Below, in pieces: positions 10,575 to 20,991 of a stretch of 64,000 nt of DNA (the stretch's first letter is position 1; every line of letters starts with the position of its first letter). The DNA is taken from assembly GCF_030462475.1 (NCBI RefSeq), contig NZ_JASMRZ010000022.1:1-64000 (forward strand), written 5' to 3'. Both the position numbers and the translations under genes were made by a program. This DNA is from Variovorax sp. CAN15. GTDB taxonomy: Bacteria; Pseudomonadota; Gammaproteobacteria; Burkholderiales; Burkholderiaceae_C. The notes under the pieces are model-generated. The model had not been told where the DNA came from, ran no database searches, and was given only the letters and a program-made list of their open reading frames with translations.

Positions 10575-11231
10575 ATGCCTTCCGCCCTGCCTGTTCTCTA
10601 CTCGTTCCGCCGCTGCCCTTACGCGATGCGCGCCCGCCTCGCGCTGGTCGCCAGTGGCCAGCAGTGCGAGCTGCGCGAGGTGGCGCTGAAGAACAAGCCG
10701 GCCGACATGCTCACGGCCTCGCCCAAGGGCACGGTGCCGGTGCTGGTCGCGGAAGACGGTACGGTGCTGGAACAGAGCATCGACGTGATGCTGTGGGCGC
10801 TGCGCCGCAGCGATCCGCAGGGCTGGCTCCAGCCCTCGACGGGCACGCTGCAGGACATGCTCGGGCTGGTCGCTGCCTGCGACGACGGCTTCAAGCCCCT
10901 GCTCGACCGCTACAAGTACCCCGACCGTCATTCGGACGGCGGCGAACCCGCGCGCGAGCGTGGCGCTGCCTTCCTGCGCGATCTGGAGGCCCGGCTGTCG
11001 GCCTCGCCGCAACTGGCCGGCAACCACGCGACGCTGGCCGACGCCGCCCTCATGCCCTTCGTGCGCCAGTTCGCCATGGTCGACACGGCATGGTTCGACG
11101 CACAGCCCTGGCCGCATCTGCAAGCCTGGCTCCGGAACTGGACCGCCTCTGAGCTCTTCGAGCGCGCCATGCACAAGTACGAGCCATGGAAGCCGGGCGA
11201 GGCCGGCGTGGACTTCCCTCCTGCACGCTAG
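10575..11231 (+). CDS. Glutathione S-transferase family protein
   Basis: PVLYSFRRCPYAMRARLAL thioredoxin-fold N-terminus; VPVLVAEDGTVLEQS. Confidence 0.87.
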   Translation: MPSALPVLYSFRRCPYAMRARLALVASGQQCELREVALKNKPADMLTASPKGTVPVLVAEDGTVLEQSIDVMLWALRRSDPQGWLQPSTGTLQDMLGLVAACDDGFKPLLDRYKYPDRHSDGGEPARERGAAFLRDLEARLSASPQLAGNHATLADAALMPFVRQFAMVDTAWFDAQPWPHLQAWLRNWTASELFERAMHKYEPWKPGEAGVDFPPAR

Positions 11232-12130
11232 GCAGCCACTGCCGCCGCCGAGGCCCGCTGGATGCATTCGACGAAGTGCTGCGCGGCCGGCGTCAGCAAC
11301 TGCCCTCGCCGCTTGATGACGCTCACGCTGAGCATCGGCAGCTCTTCCTCGATCTCCACGCGGCGGATGCCGTGGCGCTTGAAGGTCAGCGTGGCCAGCG
11401 GCTCGACGAACAGGCCGACCAGGTCCATCTGCCCCACCAGCGCCAGCGCCACGGTGACCGACTGCCCCTGGATCACCCGGGCCGGCGGCGGCAGCCCCAG
11501 CGGCAGCAGCGGCGAGACGGCCTCGCGGCCGCTGAAGTGGTCGTCGCCCGGCAGGATCCACTCGGCCTTGTAGAGGTCGCGGATCGAGCGGCTCGCGCGC
11601 AGCGGGTGGCGCTCTCGCAGGCCCACCACCAGCTTCACCGGAAAGAGCTCCATCGCCTCGAACTGCGGATCGAGCCGGCCCGGCACCACGTGCGCCACCG
11701 CGAAGTCGAGCGAGCCTTCGCGCAGGCGCGCCAGCATCCAGGGCAGCACGGTTTCGCTGAACTGCACGTCGACGGCAGGCAGCCGCGCATGGAAGTCCTT
11801 GAAGGCCACCGGCAGCACCGTGAGCGCGAAGGAGGTGCTGACGGCCAGCGAAACCTTGCCGGTGAGCCCGTCGCGGATCTGCGCGATCTCGTCGCGGGCG
11901 CGCTGCATGTCGGCCAGCAGCAGCCGGGCGCGCGGCGCGAAGGCCTTGCCGAACTCGGTGAGCTGCACGCCCTTGACGCTGCGCTCCACCAGCGGCGCGC
12001 CGACCTCGCGCTCCAGCTCGCGCACGATCTTGGTGACGGCCGGCTGCGAGATGCCCAGCACCCGCGCGGCGGCCCGGATGCTCAACTGCTCGACCACGGC
12101 CACGAAGGCATGCAGCTGGTTGGGTTTCAT
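11228..12130 (-). CDS. LysR family transcriptional regulator
   Basis: MKPNQLHAFVAVVEQLSIRAAARVLGISQPAVTKIVRELE. Confidence 0.9.
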   Translation of the reverse strand: MKPNQLHAFVAVVEQLSIRAAARVLGISQPAVTKIVRELEREVGAPLVERSVKGVQLTEFGKAFAPRARLLLADMQRARDEIAQIRDGLTGKVSLAVSTSFALTVLPVAFKDFHARLPAVDVQFSETVLPWMLARLREGSLDFAVAHVVPGRLDPQFEAMELFPVKLVVGLRERHPLRASRSIRDLYKAEWILPGDDHFSGREAVSPLLPLGLPPPARVIQGQSVTVALALVGQMDLVGLFVEPLATLTFKRHGIRRVEIEEELPMLSVSVIKRRGQLLTPAAQHFVECIQRASAAAVAA

Positions 12131-12261
12131 GAAAACCAAAAGTTATCTTCGAAGCCCAATTATTGTCTTTTCATGACAGCGGCGAATCTCTAGCATCCGG
12201 CGCGGCCAGGGCGCAGACCTTCGACCGACATTCCTGAAAGCAAAGCCAACACTGGAGACAC

Positions 12262-13593
12262 ATGAGCACCCCAAGCACCCGGCCCGCGCCGTCCTCCTCT
12301 TCTCCCGGGCGCCGCCGCCAGACCATCGTGGCCACCACCATCGGCAACGGGCTGGAGTTCTTCGACTTCACCGTCTACGGCTTCCTGGCGCTCGTGATCG
12401 GCAAGCTGTTCTTCCCGACCTTCAATTCCTACGGCCAGCTGCTGCTGACGGTGGCCAGCTTCGGCGTGGGCTTCATCATGCGGCCGCTGGGCGGCATCGT
12501 CATCGGCGCGTATGCCGACCGCGCGGGCCGCAAGAAGGCCATGACGCTCACCATCTTCCTGATGGCGCTGGGCTGCGCCATGATCGCCTTCACGCCCACC
12601 TATGCGGCCATCGGCGTGGCGGCCCCCATCGTCATCGTGCTGGCGCGGCTCATCCAGGGCTTCTCGGCCGGCGGCGAGGTCGGCGCATCGACCACGCTGC
12701 TGGTGGAGCACGCCACGCCGGCCAACCGCGGCTACATGGCGAGCTGGCAGTTCGCGAGCCAGGGCCTGGGCGTGATGCTCGGCGCCGTCGTGGTGGGCCT
12801 GCTGACCTTCACGCTGTCGGCCGAATCGATGCAGAGCTGGGGCTGGCGCATTCCCTTCGTCATCGGCATGCTGATCGCGCCGGTGGGCATGTACATCCGC
12901 CGCCATCTGGAGGAGTCGCTGCACATCTCGCCGCAGGAGGCCTCCGCGCCGCGCGAAAGCAGCCTGAAGACCGTCTGCACGCAGCACGGCAAGACGGTGC
13001 TGGCGGCCATTCTTTCGCTGGTCGGCGGCACCACGGCCGCATATGTCGTGACCTTCTACATGCCGACGTACGCCGTGCGCGAGCTGGGCTTCACGCCCTC
13101 GGTGGCGCTCTTCGGCGCGGCGCTCACCGGCCTGATCTCCTTCGCCTTCGCGCCCTTCGTCGGCAAGCTGTCGGACGTGGTGGGCCGCAAGACGCTGATC
13201 GTCTGGAGCCGCGTGGCGCTCGCCCTGCTGATCTACCCCGGCTTTCTGTGGCTCAACGCCTCGCCCACGCCCACGGTGCTGTTCGTGGTGCTCGGCGTGT
13301 TCAGCTTCGGCCTGGTCGTCCAGACGGTGCCCGGCATCACGATGCTGCCCGAGATGTTCCCGAAGGCGGTGCGCGCCAGCGGCATGTCGCTGGTGTACAG
13401 CGTGGGCGTGGCGCTCTTCGGCGGCTTCGCGCCCTTCATCAGCACCTGGCTGCTCAACGCCACGGGCAGCAAGCTCGCGCCGGCCTGGTACCTGGTGGCG
13501 ATGACGGTGGTCTCGCTGCTGGGCCTGCTCTGGCTGCGCGACCATACGGGCCGCGACATCGACGCCGCCGGTGCCCACGCGGCATCGGCCTGA
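12262..13593 (+). CDS. MFS transporter, metabolite:H+ symporter type
   Basis: GNGLEFFDFTVYGF, YADRAGRKKAM, RLIQGFSAGGEVG. Confidence 0.9.
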   Translation: MSTPSTRPAPSSSSPGRRRQTIVATTIGNGLEFFDFTVYGFLALVIGKLFFPTFNSYGQLLLTVASFGVGFIMRPLGGIVIGAYADRAGRKKAMTLTIFLMALGCAMIAFTPTYAAIGVAAPIVIVLARLIQGFSAGGEVGASTTLLVEHATPANRGYMASWQFASQGLGVMLGAVVVGLLTFTLSAESMQSWGWRIPFVIGMLIAPVGMYIRRHLEESLHISPQEASAPRESSLKTVCTQHGKTVLAAILSLVGGTTAAYVVTFYMPTYAVRELGFTPSVALFGAALTGLISFAFAPFVGKLSDVVGRKTLIVWSRVALALLIYPGFLWLNASPTPTVLFVVLGVFSFGLVVQTVPGITMLPEMFPKAVRASGMSLVYSVGVALFGGFAPFISTWLLNATGSKLAPAWYLVAMTVVSLLGLLWLRDHTGRDIDAAGAHAASA

Positions 13594-13637
13594 GCGACGG
13601 CCTTCCTCACCATTCCAAGCACAGGAGTCCCCACCCC

Positions 13638-14741
13638 ATGCAAGCACAACCCACCGCCGCCACGCGCTTCTTCTCCGGGACGTATGTCGAGGCCCGCGCC
13701 AAATTCCTGGAGGCCGCCGCGCAGCGCGGTGCCGCCGTCGAATCCTTCGTGATGGAGGCGCACAGGGGCGCGCTCGGCGAAGAGCTGGCCACCGACGTCG
13801 CGCTCGTCGGCGCCATCGACGCGAAGAAAGTGCTGCTCGTGAGCTCGGGCACGCACGGCCCCGAAGGCTTCTGCGGCTCGGGCACGCAGATCGCCACGCT
13901 CAACGACGCGGACCTGCTCTCGCGGCTGGAGCAGGCCGGCGTCTCGCTGCTGCTGGTGCACGCGGTCAACCCGCACGGCTTTTCGCACCTGCACCGCACG
14001 AACGAAGACAACATCGACCTGAACCGCAACCACATCGACTTCAGCGCGCCGCTGCCGGTGAATGCCGAGTACGCCGACGTCGAGCCGCTGGTGCTGCCCG
14101 CCACCTGGCCGCCGACGCCCGCCGACGAGGCGGCCGTGGCCGCCTACGTGGCGAAGCACGGCATGCGCGCCTTCCGCGCCGCCGTGACGCGCGGCCAGTA
14201 CACCTCGCCCGACGGCCTGTTCTACGGCGGCACCGCGCCTTCGTGGAGCAACAAGACCATCCGCAAGATCCTGCGCAAGTACGCCGCCTCGGCCACGCAC
14301 CTGGGCTGGATCGACGTGCACACCGGCCTGGGCCCCTACGGCCACGGCGAGAAGATCTACCCCGGCCGCAACACGCCCGAAGACCTGGCGCGGGCCCACG
14401 AATGGTGGGGCGCCGACGTGTTCGCGCCCTTCGCCGGCGACTCTGCCTCGGCCGACGTGTCGGGCCCGGTGATCTCCACCGCGTACGACGAATGCCCCAA
14501 CGCGAAGATCGCGCCCATGGGCCTCGAATTCGGCACCCTGCCCGACCTGGAAGTGCTCGACCGCCTGCGCGCCGACACCTGGCTGCGCCGCCACCCCGAA
14601 GCGCCGGAAGCGCAGAAGCGCGAGATCCGCACGCGGCTGCGCGACGGCTTCTATTGCGACAACGACGAGTGGAAGGGGATGATCCTCGGGCAGACGCGGG
14701 TGGTGCTGCTGCAGACGCTGCAGGGGTTGAAAGCGAGCTGA
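13638..14741 (+). CDS. DUF2817/M14-like metallopeptidase family protein
   Basis: [54 protein letters not shown]. Confidence 0.85.
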   Translation: MQAQPTAATRFFSGTYVEARAKFLEAAAQRGAAVESFVMEAHRGALGEELATDVALVGAIDAKKVLLVSSGTHGPEGFCGSGTQIATLNDADLLSRLEQAGVSLLLVHAVNPHGFSHLHRTNEDNIDLNRNHIDFSAPLPVNAEYADVEPLVLPATWPPTPADEAAVAAYVAKHGMRAFRAAVTRGQYTSPDGLFYGGTAPSWSNKTIRKILRKYAASATHLGWIDVHTGLGPYGHGEKIYPGRNTPEDLARAHEWWGADVFAPFAGDSASADVSGPVISTAYDECPNAKIAPMGLEFGTLPDLEVLDRLRADTWLRRHPEAPEAQKREIRTRLRDGFYCDNDEWKGMILGQTRVVLLQTLQGLKAS

Positions 14742-14744
14742 CCC

Positions 14745-15545
14745 TCAGCCGAAGTTGGGCGCGCGCTTCTCGCGCAGCGACGCGACGCCCTCGCGCACAT
14801 CGGCTCCCGCGAAGCCCATGAATTCGAGCGCCAAAGAAGCGTCGAAGGTCGGGCCGGCCTGCCGCAGCCAGTTGTTCAGCGCGTACTTGGTGAAGCGGAT
14901 CGCGCTCTGGCTGCCGGCCGCGAGCCGGTCGGCCACCTCGTAGGCGCGCGGCAGCAGCTCGGCCTCTTCCACCGCGAGCGACACGAGGCCGATGCGTTCG
15001 GCCTCCTCGCCGCTCACCGGCTCGCACAGCAGCAGGTGGTACTTGGCCTTGGCCATGCCGCACAGGAGCGGCCAGACGATGGCCGCGTGGTCGCCGGCCG
15101 CCACGCCCAGGCGGGTGTGGCCGTCGACGATCTTCGCGTTCTTCGTGGCGATGGAGATGTCGGCCAGCAGTCCGGCCACCAGGCCCGCGCCCACCGCCGG
15201 ACCGTGCATGGCGCTCACGATGGGCTTGTCGCAGTTGATGATGTTGTAGACGAGGTCGCGCGCCTCGCGCCACACGCGCTGGCGCACCGCGTCGTCGGTG
15301 GTCATGTCCTGCACCATGGCCAGGTCGCCTCCGCCCGAGAAGCCCTGCCCTTCGCCTCGCAGCACCGCGCAGCGCACGCTGTCGTCGGCCGATACGTCGC
15401 GCCAGATCTCCGCGAGCTCGCGATGCCCGTCATGGCCCGCCGTGGGCAGCTTGCCGTTGGCCGCCAGCATCCGGATGTCGAGCACCGCGCCGTTCGCGCC
15501 GCGGCGCTCGATGGCGAGGGTCTTGTAGCGGGCGGCGTAGTCCAT
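14745..15545 (-). CDS. Enoyl-CoA hydratase/isomerase family protein
   Basis: [44 protein letters not shown]. Confidence 0.88.
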   Translation of the reverse strand: MDYAARYKTLAIERRGANGAVLDIRMLAANGKLPTAGHDGHRELAEIWRDVSADDSVRCAVLRGEGQGFSGGGDLAMVQDMTTDDAVRQRVWREARDLVYNIINCDKPIVSAMHGPAVGAGLVAGLLADISIATKNAKIVDGHTRLGVAAGDHAAIVWPLLCGMAKAKYHLLLCEPVSGEEAERIGLVSLAVEEAELLPRAYEVADRLAAGSQSAIRFTKYALNNWLRQAGPTFDASLALEFMGFAGADVREGVASLREKRAPNFG

Positions 15546-15563
15546 CGCGGGTGTCTCCTTCAG

Positions 15564-15986
15564 CTATTTTTTCGCGGCCAGCTCGCGGCAGCGCTGCACG
15601 TTCGCGTCGAAGCGCGAGGCCAGCCCGGGCTCGCACTCGTCGGACGGCGCGAGCCGGCACATGCCGACCACAGCGTAGTCCATCACCGCCGCCGTGCACA
15701 TCGGGTACGCGGCCAGCTCGGGATTGGCCTTGCTCTTGAAGCCCCAGCGCTCCGCGAACTGAACCGTGCGGACCATCGCGCCGTGGAAAAAACTGCGGTC
15801 CTTCGCGGCGATGGCCGCCTCCATGCGAGGCAGCTCCTCGTTCAGGTAGCCGACCGAGTCGAGCGGAAAGCCCGACGGGTCCTGCTGTGCGGTGGCGAAG
15901 GAAGCGGCGAGCACGAGGGGCAAGGCCGCCAAGGCGCGCAGAACGGGGGAAGCTGCGCGGCGTCGGGAGGTGCGGTTGAAGGGCAT
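15564..15986 (-). CDS. Hypothetical secreted protein
   Basis: MPFNRTSRRRAASPVLRALAALPLVLAASFATAQQ signal peptide. Confidence 0.6.
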   Translation of the reverse strand: MPFNRTSRRRAASPVLRALAALPLVLAASFATAQQDPSGFPLDSVGYLNEELPRMEAAIAAKDRSFFHGAMVRTVQFAERWGFKSKANPELAAYPMCTAAVMDYAVVGMCRLAPSDECEPGLASRFDANVQRCRELAAKK

Positions 15987-16061
15987 GGGCTCGAATTCTG
16001 CAACGTTTTGAAGCATTTCTGAACCCGCCGCGATGCGTGGGCGCTACGCCGTCCGACTTTG

Positions 16062-16334
16062 CTAGCGGCCCTTCTTCTGCTTGTCGAATTTGCGCCAGTA
16101 CTGGAACTCGTCCTCGTGCACCTCCAGGTCGATTTCGGAGATGCGCGCCTGCAGCCGCTCCTGCACCTCGGCCACCGCCCGGTTGTAGACCAGCGGCCCG
16201 ATCTCCTCGAGGAAGAAGCCCAGCAACGCGCCGGCCGCGATGTTGCCGATGGGCTCCTCCATGTTCTCGCGGAAGTAGCGCTCGATGGAGGTGACGGCCT
16301 GCTGGCGGGCTTCTTTCGGGATCTCGATGGTCAT
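16062..16334 (-). CDS. DUF2164 family protein
   Basis: 90 aa MTIEIPKEARQQAVTSIERYFRENMEEPIGNIAAGALLGFFLEEIGPLVYNRAVAEVQERL. Confidence 0.75.
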   Translation of the reverse strand: MTIEIPKEARQQAVTSIERYFRENMEEPIGNIAAGALLGFFLEEIGPLVYNRAVAEVQERLQARISEIDLEVHEDEFQYWRKFDKQKKGR

Positions 16335-16427
16335 GGGCTGTTCCGGCGGTTGGATCGACCGGCCGATTGTGCCGGCCGCCCCTTCGCTACCATGCGCGCT
16401 CACAACAACACACACCGGAGACACACC

Positions 16428-17624
16428 ATGAAGTTCCGCCTTGCTCCCGTCGCGGCGCTCGCGGCCGCTGCCCTTGCGCTCGTCTCGGGCTGCGCGAACC
16501 TCACCCCCACCGTGCCCCAACGCCAGCTGATGCTGGTCGCCAACGACGAAAAACAGTCGTGGAACGATGCCGGCGCGGTGATCCTCGGGCCGATGGGCCG
16601 CGACACGGTGCAGGTACTGGACATCGGCACCGATCCGCTGGCGCCCAAGGTGCTCGGCACGCTGCAGCTGGACAACACCATCGCCGGCCCGCCGACCAAT
16701 CTCGCGATCACGCCCGGCGAAACGCTGGCGCTGGTCGCCAATTCGCTCAACGTGGTCGAGGAGAACGGCGTACGCAAGCAGGTGCCCGACAACCGGCTCT
16801 TCGTGATCGACCTGACCACCACGCCGCCCAAGCTGCTCGACACGCTGCAGGTGGGCAAGCAGCCCTCGGGCCTGTCGATCAACCGCACTGGCGACCTCGC
16901 GCTGGTGGCCAACCGCGCCGACAACTCGGTGAGCGTGCTGCGCATCTCGGGCAAGAAGGTCACGCTGGTCGACACCGTGGCCATGGGCGACTCGGTGGCG
17001 CACGTGCGCTTCACGCCCGACGGCAAGCGCGCGCTGGCGGCCAAGTTCCCGAGCCACAAGATCGCGCTGCTCGAGGTGAACGGCGAGAAAGTCAGCTACA
17101 GCAAGGTCGACCTCGCAGCGGGCCTGTGGCCCTACAACGTCGACGTGACGCCCGATGGCAAGCTCGCGCTCACGGCCGACAACGGCAACTCGGGCGCCTC
17201 CGACGGCCAGGTCGACACGGTCAGCGTGATCGACATGGAAGCCGCGCCGCCGCGCGTGATCGACAAGGTGGTGGTCGGCGACGGCCCCGAGGGACTGGCC
17301 GTGAGCCCGACCGGCAAGCATGCGGTGGCGGTGATCCTGCGTGGCAGCAACGCGGCGAAGAACGCCTACTTCTACAACCGCAACGGCTCGGTGGTGCTGC
17401 TGAAGATCGACGGCAAGAAGATCACTCGGGCCAACGAGGTGGTGGTGCGCGGGCTGCCGGAGGGGGCGGTGTGGAGTGCCGATGGGAAGTACCTGTACGT
17501 GGGCAACTTCATCGACCGGGACATCACGATCCTGCGGCTCGACGGCGACACGCTGGTGCCAACCGGCAAATCGTTCCAGCTGCAGGGCCATCCGGCCGCG
17601 ATGCGCGGGAAAATGACGCACTGA
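16428..17624 (+). CDS. YncE-like beta-propeller lipoprotein
   Basis: Lipobox ALVSGC; repeated VAHVRFTPDGKRAL / PYNVDVTPDGKLALTADNGN blades. Confidence 0.8.
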   Translation: MKFRLAPVAALAAAALALVSGCANLTPTVPQRQLMLVANDEKQSWNDAGAVILGPMGRDTVQVLDIGTDPLAPKVLGTLQLDNTIAGPPTNLAITPGETLALVANSLNVVEENGVRKQVPDNRLFVIDLTTTPPKLLDTLQVGKQPSGLSINRTGDLALVANRADNSVSVLRISGKKVTLVDTVAMGDSVAHVRFTPDGKRALAAKFPSHKIALLEVNGEKVSYSKVDLAAGLWPYNVDVTPDGKLALTADNGNSGASDGQVDTVSVIDMEAAPPRVIDKVVVGDGPEGLAVSPTGKHAVAVILRGSNAAKNAYFYNRNGSVVLLKIDGKKITRANEVVVRGLPEGAVWSADGKYLYVGNFIDRDITILRLDGDTLVPTGKSFQLQGHPAAMRGKMTH

Positions 17625-17657
17625 CAGATCAGCATTTCCCCGAAAGAACGAAGACCC

Positions 17658-17870
17658 ATGGCTCAGCCCAAACGACAACTCCGCACGCTCGAGCGCGGCA
17701 TCCTCTGCCTCGTGATCGGCGCCGCCGTCCTGCTGGGGCCGCGCTTCCTGCAGGGCACGCGCTGGTTCGAGATGGTGGCGGGGGCCTATCTGGTGGGCTG
17801 GTTCGCATTGGTTCTGGGCGTCGTACTGATCGTGGTCGAGCTGGTGAAGCTCGGCAGGAACCGCCAGTAA
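17658..17870 (+). CDS. Small membrane protein
   Basis: 70 aa with two hydrophobic segments (GILCLVIGAAVLLGPRFL; VAGAYLVGWFALVLGVVLIVVELV). Confidence 0.6.
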   Translation: MAQPKRQLRTLERGILCLVIGAAVLLGPRFLQGTRWFEMVAGAYLVGWFALVLGVVLIVVELVKLGRNRQ

Positions 17871-17882
17871 GTAAGAAACAAA

Positions 17883-17904
17883 AAACCCGCCTCGCGGCGG
17901 GTTT
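17883..17904. terminator. Bidirectional-type terminator between convergent genes
   Basis: AAACCCGCC-TCGC-GGCGGGTTT; T-tract better on the minus strand (GGGTTTTTTG). Confidence 0.75.
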
Positions 17905-17925
17905 CGTCTGAAGGAGCGGGCCCGG

Positions 17926-18834
17926 TCAGGCCTTCTTCCCGCGCATCTTGCCGACCAGTTCCACAACGGCCAGCACGATGGCGCCGGCCACGACGCCCAC
18001 GCCGGCATTCACGCCCATCGAACCCAGCGTGCCGAACACGCCGCCCGTGGCCTTGGCCCAGTCCTCGACCGCATGGCCCAGCGCCGGCACGCCGTGCACC
18101 AGGATGCCGCCGCCCACGAGGAACATCGCGGCCGTGCCGGCCACCGACAGTGCCTTCATGAGCCACGGCGCCGCGGCCAGGATGCCCCCGCCCAGGGCCC
18201 GTGCGCCAGAGCTTGCGCGCTGGCTCAGGTAGAGACCCGCGTCGTCGAGCTTCACGATGCCGGCCACGAGGCCGTAGACACCGGCGGTCATGATGAGCGC
18301 GATGCCCACCAGCACGGTCAATTGCGTGGTGAAGGGCTGGCCCTGCACGGTGCCCAGCGTGATGGCGATGATTTCCGCCGAGAGGATGAAGTCGGTGCGC
18401 ACCGCGCCCTTGATCTTGTCCTTCTCCATCGCGACCACGTCGACGGAGGCGTCGGCCATGGCCTTCTCGTGGCGTTGCGTGTCGGTGTCGTGTTCGTTCT
18501 TGTGCAGGAACTTGTGCGCCAGCTTCTCGGCGCCCTCGAAGCAGAGGAATGCGCCGCCGATCATCAGCAGCGGCGTCACCAGCCAGGGCAGCCAGGTGCC
18601 GATGGCCAGCGCCGCCGGCACGAGGATGGCCTTGTTGACGAAGGAGCCCTTGCACACGGCCCACACCACCGGGATCTCGCGGTCGGCCTTCACGCCGGTG
18701 ACCTGCTGCGCGTTGAGCGCGAGGTCGTCGCCCAGGACGCCGGCCGTCTTCTTGGCGGCTACTTTGGTGAGGACCGAGACGTCGTCGAGAACGGTCGCGA
18801 TGTCGTCGAGCAGCAGGAGCAGGCTGGAGGCCAT
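17926..18834 (-). CDS. DUF808 family membrane protein (YedI-like)
   Basis: [43 protein letters not shown]. Confidence 0.88.
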   Translation of the reverse strand: MASSLLLLLDDIATVLDDVSVLTKVAAKKTAGVLGDDLALNAQQVTGVKADREIPVVWAVCKGSFVNKAILVPAALAIGTWLPWLVTPLLMIGGAFLCFEGAEKLAHKFLHKNEHDTDTQRHEKAMADASVDVVAMEKDKIKGAVRTDFILSAEIIAITLGTVQGQPFTTQLTVLVGIALIMTAGVYGLVAGIVKLDDAGLYLSQRASSGARALGGGILAAAPWLMKALSVAGTAAMFLVGGGILVHGVPALGHAVEDWAKATGGVFGTLGSMGVNAGVGVVAGAIVLAVVELVGKMRGKKA

Positions 18835-18941
18835 GGGCAGGATTCAGGCTGAAAGAAAAAGAAGCGGCGAGCTTATCCGCAGCCGCTATGCGCCCCTGCA
18901 ATACCCGTACGCAGACGCCCTGAAGAACAAGGAAGGCGTGC

Positions 18942-19631
18942 TCAGAGCGCGCTCAGCGCAATGGCCAGCACGGCCGCAAGCGAGGCGCCGAACAGCGCCA
19001 GGCCCACGCGGCGGCGCCGGTGCGTGAGCATCCACAGCACCACGCCCGAGATCGACAGGAAGATCAGGCTGCCGGCCAGCGTGTCGACCAGCAGGATCCA
19101 CGGCAGCGGCATGCCGCCGCCCTTGTGCATGCTGGTGAGCGTGGCGACGAAACCGTTGTGCGTGGTGGTCACGCCCACCGAGCGGTTGCCCTGCCAGTAC
19201 TCGGCCTGCACGATCTCGTCGGGCCCGCCGAAATTGAAGATCCAGTGCGCCGGCTGGGTGAGCGCGGGGGCGCTCTTGTCGCTCTTGTCGGCCCATGCGA
19301 CGGGCTTGGCGGGCTCGATGCGGCTGGAGTTGGGCGGGCCGCTCATGCGCAGCGACTCCTGCAGCCAGCGGCCCATGGCCTCGGGCGTTTCCGGCACGGG
19401 TTCGGGCAGCGCCAGCTGGGCGCGGGTGCGCTCCTGGGCCTGCGGCAGCTTCAGCACGTTGCGGTGGTTGAGCCAGATGCCGCTGAAGCCGAACAGCAGC
19501 CCCAGCACCGCGCCCCAGAGGCCGAACCAGCCGTGGGTGCGGCGGATCCACTGCACGGCGGCCGTGCGGCGCTGGTGCGAACGCACGCGCGCGGCGTGGC
19601 CGAGGGAAGACGAACTGCCGGTGGCGTCCAT
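18942..19631 (-). CDS. PepSY-associated TM helix domain protein
   Basis: WIRRTHGWFGLWGAVLGLLFGFSGIWLNHR and C-terminal TM helices. Confidence 0.75.
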   Translation of the reverse strand: MDATGSSSSLGHAARVRSHQRRTAAVQWIRRTHGWFGLWGAVLGLLFGFSGIWLNHRNVLKLPQAQERTRAQLALPEPVPETPEAMGRWLQESLRMSGPPNSSRIEPAKPVAWADKSDKSAPALTQPAHWIFNFGGPDEIVQAEYWQGNRSVGVTTTHNGFVATLTSMHKGGGMPLPWILLVDTLAGSLIFLSISGVVLWMLTHRRRRVGLALFGASLAAVLAIALSAL

Positions 19632-19646
19632 GGATGCGCCGTCGGC

Positions 19647-20165
19647 TCAGGCCACGTTGCGCTTGAGGCGGATCTCCTCGATGCGCACGGTGCCGATGGC
19701 GGTGGTCTTGGCGGTCTTCATCTCGCGCTTGAAGCCCGCGAGTTCGTGGAAGCGCATGGCGCGGTCGTTGCGGATCGGCACCCAGATGGTGACCGTGGTG
19801 CAGCCCTCTTCCTCGAGACCTTCGCGGGCGGCGTCCCAGAGCGCCACGCCGGCGCCCTTGCCCCAGTGCTCGGGCTTGACGTAGATGGCCCAGATCTCGC
19901 CGGTGGTCGGCGGGGTCTTGGGGTCGCGCGAGCGGTCGAAGCCCACGAAGCCGACAACCTCGCTGCCTTGCACCACCACGTGGACCTGGGGTTCGCTGTA
20001 TTCGATGGCCTCGCGCCACTTGGCTTCGCGCGAGGCCGGGGCCAGGGCGCGCAGTTCTTCCTCGGGAAGGATGCCTTCGTAGGCGGCCTTGACGGAGAGT
20101 GCGTGGATTTCTGCGACGGCCTTGGCGTCGCGCAGGGTCGCGGGGCGAACTTCGTAATCTGACAT
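19647..20165 (-). CDS. GNAT family N-acetyltransferase
   Basis: EIWAIYVKPEHWGKGAGVALWDAAREGLEEEGCTTVTIWVPIRNDRAMRFHELAGF. Confidence 0.87.
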   Translation of the reverse strand: MSDYEVRPATLRDAKAVAEIHALSVKAAYEGILPEEELRALAPASREAKWREAIEYSEPQVHVVVQGSEVVGFVGFDRSRDPKTPPTTGEIWAIYVKPEHWGKGAGVALWDAAREGLEEEGCTTVTIWVPIRNDRAMRFHELAGFKREMKTAKTTAIGTVRIEEIRLKRNVA

Positions 20166-20252
20166 GGATGCGGGAAATCGGATGGAACCGCGTATTGTCG
20201 CCGCACCGCTAAACTGCTGGCCGCATCCGCCTCAACTACAGGAGAAACCGAC

Positions 20253-20402
20253 ATGGCCAAGGGTCAGCAACGCAGCACCAAGGAAGCGAAGAAACCGAAG
20301 AAGGACACCTCGCCGCCCAAGCCTGTGGGCACTGGCAGCATCGAGCCGGTCCGCACGATCACGACGGCAGTCATTCCCCGCGGCAAGCTCAAGAACAAGT
20401 GA
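20253..20402 (+). CDS. 49-aa basic hypothetical protein
   Basis: [49 protein letters not shown]; upstream AGGAG; stop overlaps the next start; below the ORF-track length cutoff. Confidence 0.6.
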   Translation: MAKGQQRSTKEAKKPKKDTSPPKPVGTGSIEPVRTITTAVIPRGKLKNK

Positions 20403-20704
20403 CGAACGAAGCGCCAGCGCCCGCCCCCGGGGCCCCGGATGCCCCAAGGGCCCAGCCGCGCAATCCGCTGCACGGGGTCACGCTGGAAGCGATCGTCACG
20501 GCGCTGGCGGACTACTACGGATGGGAACACCTCAGCGAACTCGTGCCCATCCGCTGCTTCACACTCGACCCGAGCGTGAAATCGAGCCTCAAGTTCCTGC
20601 GCAAGACGCCGTGGGCACGCGAGAAGGTCGAGAGCCTCTACCTCTTCATGCTGCGCGAGCAACGCCGCGAGCAGCAGCAGCAGCAACAGCAACAGCAGCC
20701 ATGA
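20399..20704 (+). CDS. VF530/DUF2132 family DNA-binding protein with poly-Gln C-terminus
   Basis: [60 protein letters not shown] start, GTGA overlap. Confidence 0.82.
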   Translation: MTNEAPAPAPGAPDAPRAQPRNPLHGVTLEAIVTALADYYGWEHLSELVPIRCFTLDPSVKSSLKFLRKTPWAREKVESLYLFMLREQRREQQQQQQQQQP

Positions 20705-20988
20705 AGGTCAGGATCGAGCCTTCGGGCCTCGACTTCGAGACCGACGCCGAAACCACCCTGCTGAAAGCCGCCGAGGCCGCCGGCATCGAGCTGCCGAGTT
20801 CGTGCCGCAACGGCACCTGCCGCACCTGCATCTGCCTGCGGCTCGCGGGCGAAACCCGCCACATCATCGAATGGCCCGGCCTGAGCGCCGAGGAAAAGGC
20901 CGAGGGCTGGATCCTGCCCTGTGTGGCGCAGGCGCTGGGCGACCTCACGCTCGAAGTGCCCGGCGCACGCCCCCTGTTCGCCGATTGA
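20701..20988 (+). CDS. 2Fe-2S ferredoxin-like protein
   Basis: [19 protein letters not shown] ... ILPCVAQ cysteine pattern; ATGA overlap with the upstream gene. Confidence 0.85.
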   Translation: MKVRIEPSGLDFETDAETTLLKAAEAAGIELPSSCRNGTCRTCICLRLAGETRHIIEWPGLSAEEKAEGWILPCVAQALGDLTLEVPGARPLFAD

Positions 20989-20991
20989 CCG

